From NCBI RefSeq assembly GCF_016783915.1, contig NZ_JADHVT010000011.1:1-61256 (forward strand): a DNA stretch of 61,256 nt, written 5' to 3'. Source of the DNA: Acidovorax sp. Its GTDB lineage: Bacteria > Pseudomonadota > Gammaproteobacteria > Burkholderiales > Burkholderiaceae_C. Every line of letters starts with the position of its first letter. Within the stretch, counting starts at the first letter, position 1. The position numbers and the translations under genes are program-made. Below the pieces are notes generated by a model, which had not been told where the DNA came from, searched no databases, and saw only the letters and a program-made list of their open reading frames with translations. Shown piece after piece: positions 42,827 to 51,698 of the stretch.

Positions 42827-43717
42827 TCAGAGAATTTCCGTGAGCATGCGCGCCACCCCGGCCTGCCAGTGGGGCATCTGCAAGCCAAAAGTGGACTGCA
42901 GCTTGTCGGTGTTCAGGCGCGAATTGCGAGGGCGCACGGCAGGTGTCGGGAATGCGCTCGTGGGAACAGGCGCCACCTCTTTTGCTTTTATTTCGATAGC
43001 ATTCTGCACTTTCTGTGCCTGCGCCAGCACGTATTTCGCGTACTCATTCCAGTTGGTCTCGCCAGCGGCTACGCAGTGGTACAACCCGGCATCCTGCGGG
43101 CGCTGCTGCAGGTGGCGCAGCGCGTGGGCGGTCACATCCGCCAGCAGGTCGGCGCCGGTAGGTGCTCCCCATTGGTCATCGATCACCGTCAGCCGTTCAC
43201 GCTCTTGCGCCAGCCGCAGCATGGTCTTGGCAAAGTTGCCGCCGCGTGCTGCATAGACCCAGCTGGTGCGCAGGATGAGGTGTTTCGCGCCGGATCGCGC
43301 GATCAACTGCTCGCCCTCGAGCTTGGTACGCCCGTAAACGCTCAACGGTGCAGGCGTATCAGTCTCCACCCAGGGGCGGCTACCACTGCCATCGAAGACA
43401 TAGTCGGTGCTGTAGTGCACCAGCCAAGCACCCAGCTTCGCGGCCTCCTGCGCAAGGGCTCCGGGCGTGGTGGCGTTGAGGGTGCGGGCAAACTCGGCTT
43501 CGCTCTCAGCTTTGTCCACGGCCGTGTGGGCGGCGGCATTGACGATGACATCGGGGTGCAGGGCGCGCACCGTTTCGGCCACGCCGGCGGGGTTGGAAAA
43601 GTCACCGCAGTGCTCGGTGCTATCGAAGTCCAACGCCGTTACAGTGCCCAGTATCGACAGGCTGCGCTGCAGCTCCCAGCCGACCTGGCCACCCTTGCCA
43701 AACAGCAGGATGTTCAT
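42827..43717 (-). CDS. rfbD: dTDP-4-dehydrorhamnose reductase
   Basis: A 296-residue SDR enzyme for the last step of dTDP-L-rhamnose synthesis. The NADPH motif [10 protein letters not shown] (7-16), [13 protein letters not shown] and STDYVFDG followed by the catalytic YGRTK are intact. Near the C-terminus the segment [17 protein letters not shown] replaces the usual spacer. It coincides with a copy of the interspersed repeat (42984-43030). The ATG at 43717 overlaps the rfbB stop by ATGA. Confidence 0.94.
   Translation of the reverse strand: MNILLFGKGGQVGWELQRSLSILGTVTALDFDSTEHCGDFSNPAGVAETVRALHPDVIVNAAAHTAVDKAESEAEFARTLNATTPGALAQEAAKLGAWLVHYSTDYVFDGSGSRPWVETDTPAPLSVYGRTKLEGEQLIARSGAKHLILRTSWVYAARGGNFAKTMLRLAQERERLTVIDDQWGAPTGADLLADVTAHALRHLQQRPQDAGLYHCVAAGETNWNEYAKYVLAQAQKVQNAIEIKAKEVAPVPTSAFPTPAVRPRNSRLNTDKLQSTFGLQMPHWQAGVARMLTEIL
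42984..43030 (+). repeat. Interspersed GCTAT/ATAGC-like repeat, divergent copy 4 (inside rfbD)
   Basis: A GCTTTTATTTCGATAGC head followed by a GTGCCTGCGCCAGCAC tail has the order and spacing of the other copies but is more diverged. It lies in frame in rfbD, in a segment that usually varies among homologues. Confidence 0.35.
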
Positions 43718-44808
43718 GCAGTGGCGCCCGTCACAGCCGCAGCGGAGGCCTCCTGCGCATACTGGGTCTGCACCCAGTCGCGGTAAGCCCCCGTCTGAAC
43801 GCCGGCCACCCAGTCGGCATTCTCCAGATACCACTGCACGGTCTTGCGGATGCCGGTATCGAAGGTCTCGGCGGGCTTCCAGCCCAGCTCGCGTTCGATC
43901 TTGCGCGCATCGATGGCATAGCGGCGATCATGGCCCGGACGGTCCTTCACGTAGGTGATCTGGGTTCGGTAGCTCTGGCCGTCGGCGCGCGGGCGCAGCT
44001 CATCGAGCAGGCTGCAGACCATGTTCACGATATCGATGTTGGGCTTCTCGTTCCAGCCGCCCACGTTGTAGGTCTCGCCAGGGACGCCCGCATCCAGCAC
44101 GCGGCGAATGGCGCTGCAATGGTCCTTCACGTAAAGCCAGTCGCGCACCTGCATGCCATCTCCGTACACGGGCAGGTTCTTGCCGGCCAGCGCGTTGACG
44201 ATCATCAGCGGGATGAGCTTTTCGGGGAAGTGGTAGGGCCCGTAGTTGTTGCTGCAGTTGGTGGTGAGCACCGGCAGGCCGTACGTGTGGTGCCAGGCGC
44301 GCACCAGATGGTCGCTGGCGGCCTTGCTGGCGCTATAGGGACTGTTGGGCTCGAAACCACGGGTCTCGGCGAAGGCCGGGTCGGTAGGGGCGAGCGAGCC
44401 GTACACCTCGTCGGTGGACACGTGCAGGAAGCGAAACGCCGCACGTTCTCCCTCGGGCTGGGCACTCCAGTAGGCGCGCACTGCCTCCAGCAGGCGGAAC
44501 GACCCGACGATATTGGTCTGGATGAAATCCTCGGGGCCGTGGATGGAACGGTCCACATGCGATTCGGCCGCAAAGTTGACCACGGCGCGCGGCTTGTGCT
44601 CCGCCAGCAGGCGGGCCACCAGCGCGGTGTCGCCGATATCGCCCTGCACAAAGATATGGCGCGCGTCGCCCTGCACGCTGTCCAGGTTATGCAGGTTGCC
44701 CGCGTAGGTGAGCTTATCGAGGTTGACGACGGGCTCGCTGGAGGCAGCAAGCCAGTCAAGAACGAAGTTGGCGCCGATGAAACCCGCGCCGCCAGTAACC
44801 AGAATCAT
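43714..44808 (-). CDS. rfbB: dTDP-glucose 4,6-dehydratase
   Basis: A 364-residue SDR enzyme. [13 protein letters not shown] (4-16), [20 protein letters not shown] and the catalytic YSASKAASD are intact. It turns dTDP-glucose into dTDP-4-keto-6-deoxyglucose. It is the first gene of the surface island. The ATG at 44808 is chosen because the Rossmann fold begins there. The order rfbB-D-A-C is typical of the operon. Confidence 0.96.
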   Translation of the reverse strand: MILVTGGAGFIGANFVLDWLAASSEPVVNLDKLTYAGNLHNLDSVQGDARHIFVQGDIGDTALVARLLAEHKPRAVVNFAAESHVDRSIHGPEDFIQTNIVGSFRLLEAVRAYWSAQPEGERAAFRFLHVSTDEVYGSLAPTDPAFAETRGFEPNSPYSASKAASDHLVRAWHHTYGLPVLTTNCSNNYGPYHFPEKLIPLMIVNALAGKNLPVYGDGMQVRDWLYVKDHCSAIRRVLDAGVPGETYNVGGWNEKPNIDIVNMVCSLLDELRPRADGQSYRTQITYVKDRPGHDRRYAIDARKIERELGWKPAETFDTGIRKTVQWYLENADWVAGVQTGAYRDWVQTQYAQEASAAAVTGATA

Positions 44809-44919
44809 AGGGAGGGCCGTGTGAAATGCCAGCTCGGCAGAGCCCACGATTATCCCACCCCGCCCGGCCCCCGGGTAACAGAGTTCAACGCGGGTATTTC
44901 TGCCCGGGCCAGAGGGTCA

Positions 44920-46905
44920 TCAAAAATGGATGCCACGCATCATCTGCTGCAGGGCCACCGCCTCGGCCGACAGCTGCGGCTTGGCGTCCTTGCTGCCCTT
45001 GGCGGCGGTGGAGTCCGGGAACATGCGAAAGCTCGTGTTCATGGTGATCTGCGCCACGCGTGGCACCAGCGCGTGCAGCAACTGGCCGGTGATGCCCAGG
45101 CGCGTGGCAATACGCACCGGCTTGAAGATGCACGCCTGGGCGATCATGTCCGCCGCCTCTTCAGGACTCAGCGTGGGCACGTTGTTGTAGATCTTGGTGG
45201 GCGCGATCATGGGTGTGCGCACCAGCGGCATGTTGATGGTGGTGAAGGTGATGCCCTGGTCGGCGAACTCGCTGGAGGCGCAGCGCGTCCAGGCGTCGAG
45301 AGCCGCTTTGCTGGCCACATAGGCTGAAAAGCGCGGCGCGTTGGTGAGCACACCAATGGAGCTGATGTTGACCACATGGCCCTTGCGCTTTTCGACCATG
45401 CCGGGCAAGAAGCCCATGGTCACACGCAGGCAGCCGAAGTAGTTCAGCTGCATGGTTCGCTCGTAATCGTGGAAGCGGTCGTAGCTCGACTCGATGGCGC
45501 GGCGGATGGAGCGGCCTGCGTTGTTGATCAGGAAGTCCACACCGCCATGCTTGTCGATCAGAAGCTGCACGAAGCGATCGCAGTCGTTCATGTCGGCAAT
45601 GTCGGCCGAGTACGCGATGAAGCTGTAGCCTTTCGCCTTGGCTTCGGCACAGGCCTCGTCCAGCTTGTCCTGGTCGCGCCCGCAAATGATGGTGGTGGCA
45701 CCCGCCTCGGCAAACTTGTGCGCCGCCGCCAGCCCGATGCCAGACGATCCACCGGTGATCAGCACCACCTTGCCCGCCACCGTGCCCTTGAGGGTGCGAT
45801 CAATGAACAGCTCAGGGTCCAGATTGCGCTCCCAGTAGTCCCACAGCCGCCAGGCGTAGTCCTTGAGATTGGGGCAGGTGACGCCGGAGCCCTTGAGCGC
45901 GGCCAACGTTTCGCGGCAATCAAAGCGCGTGGGGTAATTCACGAAGGTGAGCATGTCCTCGGGCAAGCCCAGGTCCCTCATCACCGCGTTGCGTACGCGG
46001 CGCACGGGCGCCAGCGCCATCAGGCTCTTCTTCACGCTCTTGGGGATGAAGCCCAGCAGCGCGGCGTTGACAAACAGGTTCATGCGCGGCGCATGGGCGG
46101 CGCGGCTGAAGATGTCGAGCACATCGCCCACGCGGTAGCCCACTGGGTCCACCAGGTGGTAGCACTTCTTGGAGATGTCCTTCTGGTGGCTGATGACGTA
46201 GAGTGCGTTGACCACGAAGTCCACCGGCACGATGTTCACGCGCCCCCCTTCCAGGCCCACGGTGGGCATCCAGGGCGGCAGCAGCTGGCGCAGGCGCTGG
46301 ATCACCTTGAAGAAGTAGTAGGGGCCATCGATCTTGTCCATCTCGCCCGTGGTGCTGTCGCCCACCACCATCGCGGGGCGGTACACCGTCCAGGGCACCT
46401 TGCAGTCCTGGCGCACGATCTTTTCGCTCTCGTGTTTGGTCTGGAAGTACGGGTGGTCCAGGCCCTCGGCTTCCTCGAACATGTCTTCACGGAACACGCC
46501 TTCGTATAGACCTGCGGCCGCGATGGAGGAAACATGGTGAAAATGCCCGGCATCAATGGCCTTGGCCAGGTCCACCGTGTTGCGCGTGCCCTCGATGTTC
46601 ACGGCCACCTGGGTTTCTTCGTCAGCAGAAAGGTCGTACACCGCAGCCAGGTGGTAGAAATGGTCGATCTGGCCTTTGAGCTTCTTCACGTCGTCTGCCG
46701 CCACGCCCAGCTTCTTCGTGGTGAGATCGCCAAAGACAGGGACCGCACGCGTGGGCCCGACACCCCAGAAGCTGCGCAGGTCGGCCACCTTGTCCGCACT
46801 TTCCTTGCGGATCAGGAAATGCACCACCGCCCCCTTGCGCTCCAGCAGCTTCTTGACCAGCCGCTTGCCAATGAACCCCGTTGCCCCCGTCACGAAATAC
46901 TGCAT
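44920..46905 (-). CDS. Alcohol-forming fatty acyl-CoA reductase, two-domain
   Basis: A 661-residue protein with an N-terminal extended SDR/FAR domain (FVTGATGFIGKRLV, 4-17; HVSSIAAAGLYEG; YFQTKHESEK) and a C-terminal classical SDR (LITGGSSGIGLAAA near 385-398; INNAGRSIRRAI; YVASK). Length and sequence closely follow the Marinobacter alcohol-forming acyl-CoA reductase, also 661 residues, from memory. It would reduce fatty acyl-CoA to fatty alcohol with NADPH, feeding wax-ester synthesis. The ATG at 46905 has a GAGGAG site 6 bp upstream. It is divergent from the phasin gene. Confidence 0.9.
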   Translation of the reverse strand: MQYFVTGATGFIGKRLVKKLLERKGAVVHFLIRKESADKVADLRSFWGVGPTRAVPVFGDLTTKKLGVAADDVKKLKGQIDHFYHLAAVYDLSADEETQVAVNIEGTRNTVDLAKAIDAGHFHHVSSIAAAGLYEGVFREDMFEEAEGLDHPYFQTKHESEKIVRQDCKVPWTVYRPAMVVGDSTTGEMDKIDGPYYFFKVIQRLRQLLPPWMPTVGLEGGRVNIVPVDFVVNALYVISHQKDISKKCYHLVDPVGYRVGDVLDIFSRAAHAPRMNLFVNAALLGFIPKSVKKSLMALAPVRRVRNAVMRDLGLPEDMLTFVNYPTRFDCRETLAALKGSGVTCPNLKDYAWRLWDYWERNLDPELFIDRTLKGTVAGKVVLITGGSSGIGLAAAHKFAEAGATTIICGRDQDKLDEACAEAKAKGYSFIAYSADIADMNDCDRFVQLLIDKHGGVDFLINNAGRSIRRAIESSYDRFHDYERTMQLNYFGCLRVTMGFLPGMVEKRKGHVVNISSIGVLTNAPRFSAYVASKAALDAWTRCASSEFADQGITFTTINMPLVRTPMIAPTKIYNNVPTLSPEEAADMIAQACIFKPVRIATRLGITGQLLHALVPRVAQITMNTSFRMFPDSTAAKGSKDAKPQLSAEAVALQQMMRGIHF

Positions 46906-47132
46906 GGATAACTCCTCTGAGATAGCTTCATTCTTGCCCAAGGCCTGCGCGCACCGATTCAGCAGAAACCCGCGCCGATGCTAGGCGGCCAGCGAACGCC
47001 CCCGCTAGGTGGCACGCTCTACATTTTTAGGAGCGCGCGCCTACACCTGTCGCGCCGTGCGGCGTACAGTGCGGCCATGCGTCGAAGGCAACCCGCCCCG
47101 GCAAACCCAACCAACCGCACAACGGAGGCCCC

Positions 47133-47738
47133 ATGGTCAAGAAACTGCAGAAACTCAGCGCCGACAAAAAGAAGAGCAACGCCCAACTGTCCAGCACCGT
47201 CAAGGACTCCGCCCAGCAGATCTGGCTGGCAGGCCTGGGTGCCTTCTCCAAGGCGCAGGAAGAAGGCGGCAAGGTGTTTGAAGCCTTGGTCAAGGAAGGC
47301 CTGACTATCCAGCGCAAGACCCAGGCCGTGGCCGAAGAAAAGATCACCGAAGCCACCAGCCGCGTGACCACAATGGCCAGCGACATCGGCTCCAAGGCCC
47401 AAGGCCAGTGGGACAAGCTCGAAAACATCTTTGAAGACCGCGTGGCCAAGGCCTTGGCCAAGCTGGGCGTGCCCTCGGCCCGCGACCTGGAAGCCCTGAG
47501 CGCCCGAGTGGACGCCCTGGCCAAGAGCAGCAAGGCCGCACCCGCCAAAGCTGCTGCCAAGGCAGCAGCCAAGCCTGTTGCTAAGGCCCCCGCCAAGAAG
47601 GCAGTGGCAAAGAAGGCTGCTCCTGCAAAGGCAGCCGCCAAGCCTGCAGCCAAGGCCCCCGCCAAGAAGGCGGCTGCAAAGAAGACCGCGACACGTGCCG
47701 CTGCCGACGCAGCCACCAGCACGCCATCGGCCAGCTGA
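47133..47738 (+). CDS. Phasin family protein with Ala/Lys-rich tail
   Basis: A 201-residue granule-associated protein. The N-terminal helix region (SAQQIWLAGLGAFSKAQEEGGKVFEALVKEG, about 26-56) is the phasin signature of PhaI/PhaF proteins. Residues 130-195 are AAKPA/AKKA repeats like the histone H1-like tail of PhaF, which binds DNA and helps divide PHA granules between daughter cells. A GGAGG-type site precedes the ATG. A terminator follows. Confidence 0.88.
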   Translation: MVKKLQKLSADKKKSNAQLSSTVKDSAQQIWLAGLGAFSKAQEEGGKVFEALVKEGLTIQRKTQAVAEEKITEATSRVTTMASDIGSKAQGQWDKLENIFEDRVAKALAKLGVPSARDLEALSARVDALAKSSKAAPAKAAAKAAAKPVAKAPAKKAVAKKAAPAKAAAKPAAKAPAKKAAAKKTATRAAADAATSTPSAS

Positions 47739-47773
47739 TCACGGCTTGCCACCGGCAAGCACCCAGCCCGCTC

Positions 47774-47818
47774 AAAGCGGTCCACGCGCCACGGCGTTTG
47801 GACCGCTTTTCTTTTTTT
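47774..47818 (+). terminator. Rho-independent terminator after the phasin gene
   Basis: A perfect 11-bp stem (47774-47784 with 47799-47809), a 14-nt loop and a following run CTTTTTTT. It ends the phasin transcript 36 bp past its stop. Confidence 0.85.
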
Positions 47819-47957
47819 GGTGAAACCCATGAAGTGCGCTACAAGCAGCCTAGGCACTGCATACGCACCCCACCTTCATGTCGCACTGCAGCATGACCGC
47901 GTGGGTTAGAGTAGCCATCAGAGACAACGAAACAACGACGCGAAGGGGCCCGCACAC

Positions 47958-48620
47958 ATGGTGAAGAAAGCGCCACGCCGCACCGCAGAACGCATTCTGG
48001 AAGTGACGCTGGACCTGTTCAACCGGTTCGGTGAACCCAACGTCTCCACCACCCTGATCTCGGCCGAGCTACGCATCAGCCCCGGCAACCTTTACTACCA
48101 CTACCCGGCCAAGGACGAGCTGATCAACGCGCTGTTTGATCGCTACGAAGGCTCGCTCACCGAACTGCTGGCCGCAGCAGAGGGTGTGCGCAATGTGGAG
48201 GACGCCTGGTTCTTCATGCACTCGCTGTTCGAGCTGATCTGGCAGTACCGCTTCCTGTACCGCGATCTCAACGACCTGCTGTCCAAGAACCGGCGCCTGG
48301 AAACCCACTTCCAGTCCATCCTCAAGAACAAGACCCGCGCCGTGCGCGCCATGCTCGACGGCATGGGACGCGCAGATGCGCTGCACATCGACTCGCGCGA
48401 GCTGGAGGCCACCGCCACCAGCATGGTCGTGGTGCTGACCTACTGGCTCAGTTTTGAGTACGTTCGCGACCCACGCCGCGCGCTGGAGCCTGAAAGCGCC
48501 CAGGCCGCGCTGTTGCGTGGTGCCCACCATGTACTGAACCTGCTTATGCCTTACCTCGAAAGCGGCCAGCGGGCCCATCTGCTGCAGCTGGTCGGCGCCT
48601 ACGCAGCAGCGCCAGGCTGA
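47958..48620 (+). CDS. TetR family regulator, PhaD-like
   Basis: A 220-residue regulator. ERILEVTLDLFNRFGEPNVSTTLI followed by LRISPGNLYYHYPAKDELI (about 11-52) is very close to PhaD of Pseudomonas, which controls PHA phasin genes. The C-terminal domain FLYRDLNDLLSKNRRLETHF also fits. It may control the phasin and reductase genes. No operator palindrome was recognised in the 219-bp gap before it. Confidence 0.85.
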   Translation: MVKKAPRRTAERILEVTLDLFNRFGEPNVSTTLISAELRISPGNLYYHYPAKDELINALFDRYEGSLTELLAAAEGVRNVEDAWFFMHSLFELIWQYRFLYRDLNDLLSKNRRLETHFQSILKNKTRAVRAMLDGMGRADALHIDSRELEATATSMVVVLTYWLSFEYVRDPRRALEPESAQAALLRGAHHVLNLLMPYLESGQRAHLLQLVGAYAAAPG

Positions 48621-48676
48621 TACACAGCCCACCCGCCACAGACACCCACCAACAAGAACTTCCGGAGACACACACC

Positions 48677-49453
48677 ATGGCCAAATGGACCCCCTTCCCC
48701 CACGCCGGCGACTACCAGTTCGACGCAGCAAGCGTCAAGAAGCATTGGGCACGACTGCATGGGGGCGATGCCGAACCCTGCCCCAAGGACGTTGCCGCCC
48801 TGGAAGCCTGGGCGCTGTTCCACAACGGTGATTTTGAGAAAGCTGCGGCAGCAGGCCTGGCAGCCGGTGGCGCGGGCATCACTGCAGTCAACAAGGCCAC
48901 CTCCATCTATGCCAACTACCTGGAGCCGAAGGAAAAGGCGCGCCTGGACCTTTTCATGCAGGTAGCTGAACGGGCGGAAGCCCAGGCTGCCAAGGAGCCC
49001 GATAACGCCAACGCCTGGTATTGGCATGCCTATGCGCTGGGACGCTACAGCCAGGGCATCAGCGTGGCCAAGGCGCTGGCGCAAGGGCTGGGTGGCAAGG
49101 TGAAGGACTCGCTGGAGAAGGCCATCGCCCTGTCGCCCAAACACGCGGATGCGCGCATTGCGCTGGGTGCCTTCCATGCCGAGGTGATCGACAAGGTGGG
49201 TTCACTGATTGGCAGCATGACCTATGGCGCCAAGAAGGACACGGGCCTCAAGCTGTTCCAGGAAGCCCTCAAGCTCAATCCGGGATCGGCCATTGCGATG
49301 ATTGAGTACGCCAATGCCCTCGTCATGCTGGAGGGCGACAAGAAAATGAAGGAAGCCACCGCGCTCTACGAAAAAGCCGCCACTGCCGAACCCATGGACG
49401 CCATGGAGCGGCTGGATGTGGAGATGGCACGGGCGGAACTGGAAGAGGAATAA
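48677..49453 (+). CDS. TPR-repeat protein
   Basis: A 258-residue cytoplasmic protein made of helical repeats. Recognisable TPR-like units include NGDFEKAAAAGLAAGG, NANAWYWHAYALGRYSQG, KHADARIALGAFHAEV and GSAIAMIEYANALVMLEGDKKMKEATALYEKA. No enzyme motif or signal peptide is seen. It probably mediates protein contacts. It follows the PhaD-like gene by 56 bp and may be co-transcribed with it. Confidence 0.8.
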   Translation: MAKWTPFPHAGDYQFDAASVKKHWARLHGGDAEPCPKDVAALEAWALFHNGDFEKAAAAGLAAGGAGITAVNKATSIYANYLEPKEKARLDLFMQVAERAEAQAAKEPDNANAWYWHAYALGRYSQGISVAKALAQGLGGKVKDSLEKAIALSPKHADARIALGAFHAEVIDKVGSLIGSMTYGAKKDTGLKLFQEALKLNPGSAIAMIEYANALVMLEGDKKMKEATALYEKAATAEPMDAMERLDVEMARAELEEE

Positions 49454-49754
49454 GGGAGCATCCCCCCGAGGCGCTTCGCGCCTTCCCCCTTCTCTCGAAT
49501 CACTGCGTGATTCTGGAAGGGGGACGCCGCCAGCGCCCGCAAGCGAAGCGCCGCCTTTGCGGCTAGGCAGCCCTTGCGCGGCGGTCGCTGGTGTTTTGAG
49601 CAGCGACCGTTTCAACCCTCTGTGACGAAAGAAGTCCCACCAAAGACCGCGCAGTGAAAGGTTGGCTGGAGCGGTTTCCGATTTCCGGTTTCCGTTTTCT
49701 GGCGGGCGAATACCCGCTGCAAAACCCTCGCACTGCCATCTGCAGCCGCAGCCC
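49454..49754. repeat. Intergenic region with Comamonadaceae-type repeat
   Basis: No gene is present. Bases 49470-49610 hold CCCTTCTCTCGAATCACTGCG-type sequence: a hairpin around AATCACTGCGTGATT flanked by CCCCCTT and AAGGGGG, then GGGGACGCCGCCAGCGCC and CCCTTGCGCGGCGGTCGCTGGTG. I recall this kind of block as frequent in Comamonadaceae. It lies between convergent genes and may terminate both. Confidence 0.5.
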
Positions 49755-50522
49755 TCAGCCCCCAAACCGCTGCGCGGCAATCTCCAGCAGCCCATCAAAA
49801 ATCAGGTTGTCCACCAGCTCGAAGGGCCGCGTCATGCTAGGCGCCATCTTCCAGCCGGCGCCGCCCGTCATGATGCAGGCAGGCTCCTGGCCGCAGTGCT
49901 GCAGCAGGTGCTGGTACATGCGCTCCACGGCACCGGCGATGGCGTAGGTGCCGCCGCTGGTCAGCGCGTCGCTGGTGTTGGTGGGGAACGGGCGCACCTC
50001 GCCCGTGGGCACGTGCAGACCGGCGGTGCCGGACTCGAGCGCGCGCAGCATGATGCCGTGGCCGGGCAGGATAAGCCCGCCCATGAAACGGCCCTCGGTG
50101 TCGATGCATTCCACCGTCACTGCGGTGCCCACCATTACCACCACCAGCGGCCGTGCGGGGCCGCATGTCAGCACATGGTGGCGTGCACCGATCATGGCCA
50201 CCCACCGGTCCGAGCCCAGGCGCGAGGGGTGGTCATAGCCGTTGGTCAGCCCCGCCTCCTGTGCCGAGGACACCACCCACGAGGGGGTGACGTCCCAGAT
50301 TTCCATCTGCTCCTGCACGCGGCGTTTGACGGCATCGCCCGCCACCACACAGCCCAGCATGCGCTCCGGGTGGGGCAGCGACGCCCAACTGCCTTCAGCC
50401 AGGCGGTCGATATGGTCGAGGAACTCGGCGCCATGCGCAATGAGCGCAGCCCCGGGGCGGGGAGCGTCGTACAACGCCCATTTGAGACGGGTGTTACCGA
50501 CGTCGATGGCCAGAAAAGTCAT
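49755..50522 (-). CDS. coaX: Type III pantothenate kinase
   Basis: A 255-residue ASKHA-fold kinase for the first step of coenzyme A synthesis. [14 protein letters not shown] (5-18), [20 protein letters not shown] (about 95-114) with the conserved Asp, [13 protein letters not shown] and [14 protein letters not shown] are the CoaX signatures. The ATG at 50522 begins [12 protein letters not shown]; the longer frame upstream is not homologous. It is divergent from the BON-LysM gene. Confidence 0.95.
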   Translation of the reverse strand: MTFLAIDVGNTRLKWALYDAPRPGAALIAHGAEFLDHIDRLAEGSWASLPHPERMLGCVVAGDAVKRRVQEQMEIWDVTPSWVVSSAQEAGLTNGYDHPSRLGSDRWVAMIGARHHVLTCGPARPLVVVMVGTAVTVECIDTEGRFMGGLILPGHGIMLRALESGTAGLHVPTGEVRPFPTNTSDALTSGGTYAIAGAVERMYQHLLQHCGQEPACIMTGGAGWKMAPSMTRPFELVDNLIFDGLLEIAAQRFGG

Positions 50523-50701
50523 GCGGCGGATTATCCCGAGTTTTGCAACATGCCCCTGCCCGAGGGCGACAGTCACCGGCGCATCCGCCCTCCCGGCCCA
50601 CAAATTGTGAAAAATCGTGTCGCGCGCCTGTCCGACACAACGCAGCCGTCCATTGCAGCTACAGTGACCTTTCCTGTTTCTGCAACATTAGGAGGTACGA
50701 C

Positions 50702-51190
50702 ATGGGTCTTTTCAGTTTCATCAAGGAAGCCGGCGAAAAACTGTTCGGCGGCAAAGAGGCGCAGGCCGCCACGGCAGCCGCCCCCACGCAGGATGAACTC
50801 AACGCCAAGGCATCCAAGGCCATCGAGACCTACATCGCGTCCCAGAACCTGGGCGCCAGCAACGTCCAGGTGGCCTTCGACGGCACGCAAGGCAAGGTCA
50901 CCGTCAAGGGCACCGCCCCCACCCAGGCCGCCAAGGAAAAAGTTACCCTGTGCTGCGGCAACGTGGCCAGTGTGACCAGCGTCGAGAACCTGATGGATGT
51001 GACCAACCCCGAGCCCGAAGCCCAGTACCACGACGTGGTGCGCGGCGACACTCTGAGCGCCATCGCCAAGAAGTTCTATGGCGACGCCAACAAGTACCCC
51101 GTGATCTTCGAGGCCAACAAGCCCATGCTGAGCCACCCCGACAAGATCTACCCGGGCCAGAAGCTGCGGATTCCGCCGTTGGCCAAGTAA
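50702..51190 (+). CDS. BON-LysM domain protein (Kbp/YgaU-like)
   Basis: A 162-residue protein with a BON domain (about 40-100) and a C-terminal LysM domain (YHDVVRGDTLSAIAKKFYGDANKYPVIFEANKPMLSHPDKIYPGQKLRIP). The layout and GLFSFIKEAGEKLF start match E. coli Kbp/YgaU, a potassium-binding stress protein. No signal peptide is seen. A very strong AGGAGG site precedes the ATG at 50702, suggesting high expression. A terminator follows. Confidence 0.9.
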   Translation: MGLFSFIKEAGEKLFGGKEAQAATAAAPTQDELNAKASKAIETYIASQNLGASNVQVAFDGTQGKVTVKGTAPTQAAKEKVTLCCGNVASVTSVENLMDVTNPEPEAQYHDVVRGDTLSAIAKKFYGDANKYPVIFEANKPMLSHPDKIYPGQKLRIPPLAK

Positions 51191-51201
51191 TCTCTCGCAG
51201 A

Positions 51202-51263
51202 TTCAAGCCCGCAGAGCTGCCAGCGCTAGTACAAAAAGCGCTGGTAGCTCTTTTTTTGATAGC
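51202..51263 (-). repeat. Interspersed GCTAT/ATAGC repeat, copy 5 (used as terminator)
   Basis: Read on the minus strand it has the GCTATCAAAAAAAGAGCT head, then ACCAGCGCTT, a spacer and AGCGCTGGCAGC, ending near GGGCTTGAAT. This is the same plan as the other copies. Here its two arms are nearly perfect complements and form the terminator of the BON-LysM gene. Confidence 0.55.
51213..51257 (+). terminator. Rho-independent terminator after the BON-LysM gene
   Basis: A 15-bp stem (51213-51227 with 51237-51251) with one G-T pair, a 9-nt loop and seven T residues (51251-51257). It lies 22 bp past the stop codon. Confidence 0.88.
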
Positions 51264-51266
51264 AGA

Positions 51267-51683
51267 TCAGCCTTGCCTCCATGGCAGACCGTGCAAGCGC
51301 CAGCCGCCGCGTTTGCCGCGCTGGCCCTGCGCATCGGCATCGCCCTCAAAACCCTCCAGGATGTTGTAGGCCGTGATCCCCAGTTCGGTGGCGCGGCGCG
51401 CGGCGGCAATGGAGCGCACACCGCTGCGGCACAGCAGCACGGCCCGTCCGCCCTCGGGCACAGCAGCGCGCATCTGGGCATCAAAATCGGCGTTCATAGC
51501 CATGCCCGGCCATTGTTTCCAGGCCACAGCGGCGGCGCCGGGCACATGGCCCACCCACTCACGTTCGGCGTCGCTGCGCACGTCCACCAGCACGGCCTGC
51601 CCGGCCTGCACCCATTGCCAGGCCTGTTGGGGCGTCACGTCACCGGCGTAGCCTTCGGCGGGGGAAATCTTGGCTTCGGTCAT
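51267..51683 (-). CDS. Rhodanese-like domain protein
   Basis: A 138-residue single rhodanese domain. AVLVDVRSDAEREWVGHVPGA (about 30-50) is the first conserved part, and the catalytic loop LLCRSGVRSIAAA carries the active Cys and CRSGxRS pattern. It probably handles sulfane sulfur in the cytoplasm. The C-terminus (GKRGGWRLHGLPWRQG) matches the common short rhodaneses of beta-proteobacteria. It follows the YgjP-like peptidase by 15 bp. Confidence 0.9.
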   Translation of the reverse strand: MTEAKISPAEGYAGDVTPQQAWQWVQAGQAVLVDVRSDAEREWVGHVPGAAAVAWKQWPGMAMNADFDAQMRAAVPEGGRAVLLCRSGVRSIAAARRATELGITAYNILEGFEGDADAQGQRGKRGGWRLHGLPWRQG

Positions 51684-51698
51684 CGTCAGGGTCCTTCT

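Noticed and set aside
47009-47030. Sigma-54 promoter (TGGCACG) before the phasin gene
   Set aside because: The GG element is present but the downstream TTGC element at the correct spacing is absent.
47520-47735. Histone H1-like protein from the Lys/Ala-rich tail
   Set aside because: The N-terminal half is a clear phasin domain, so the tail is better read as PhaF-like.
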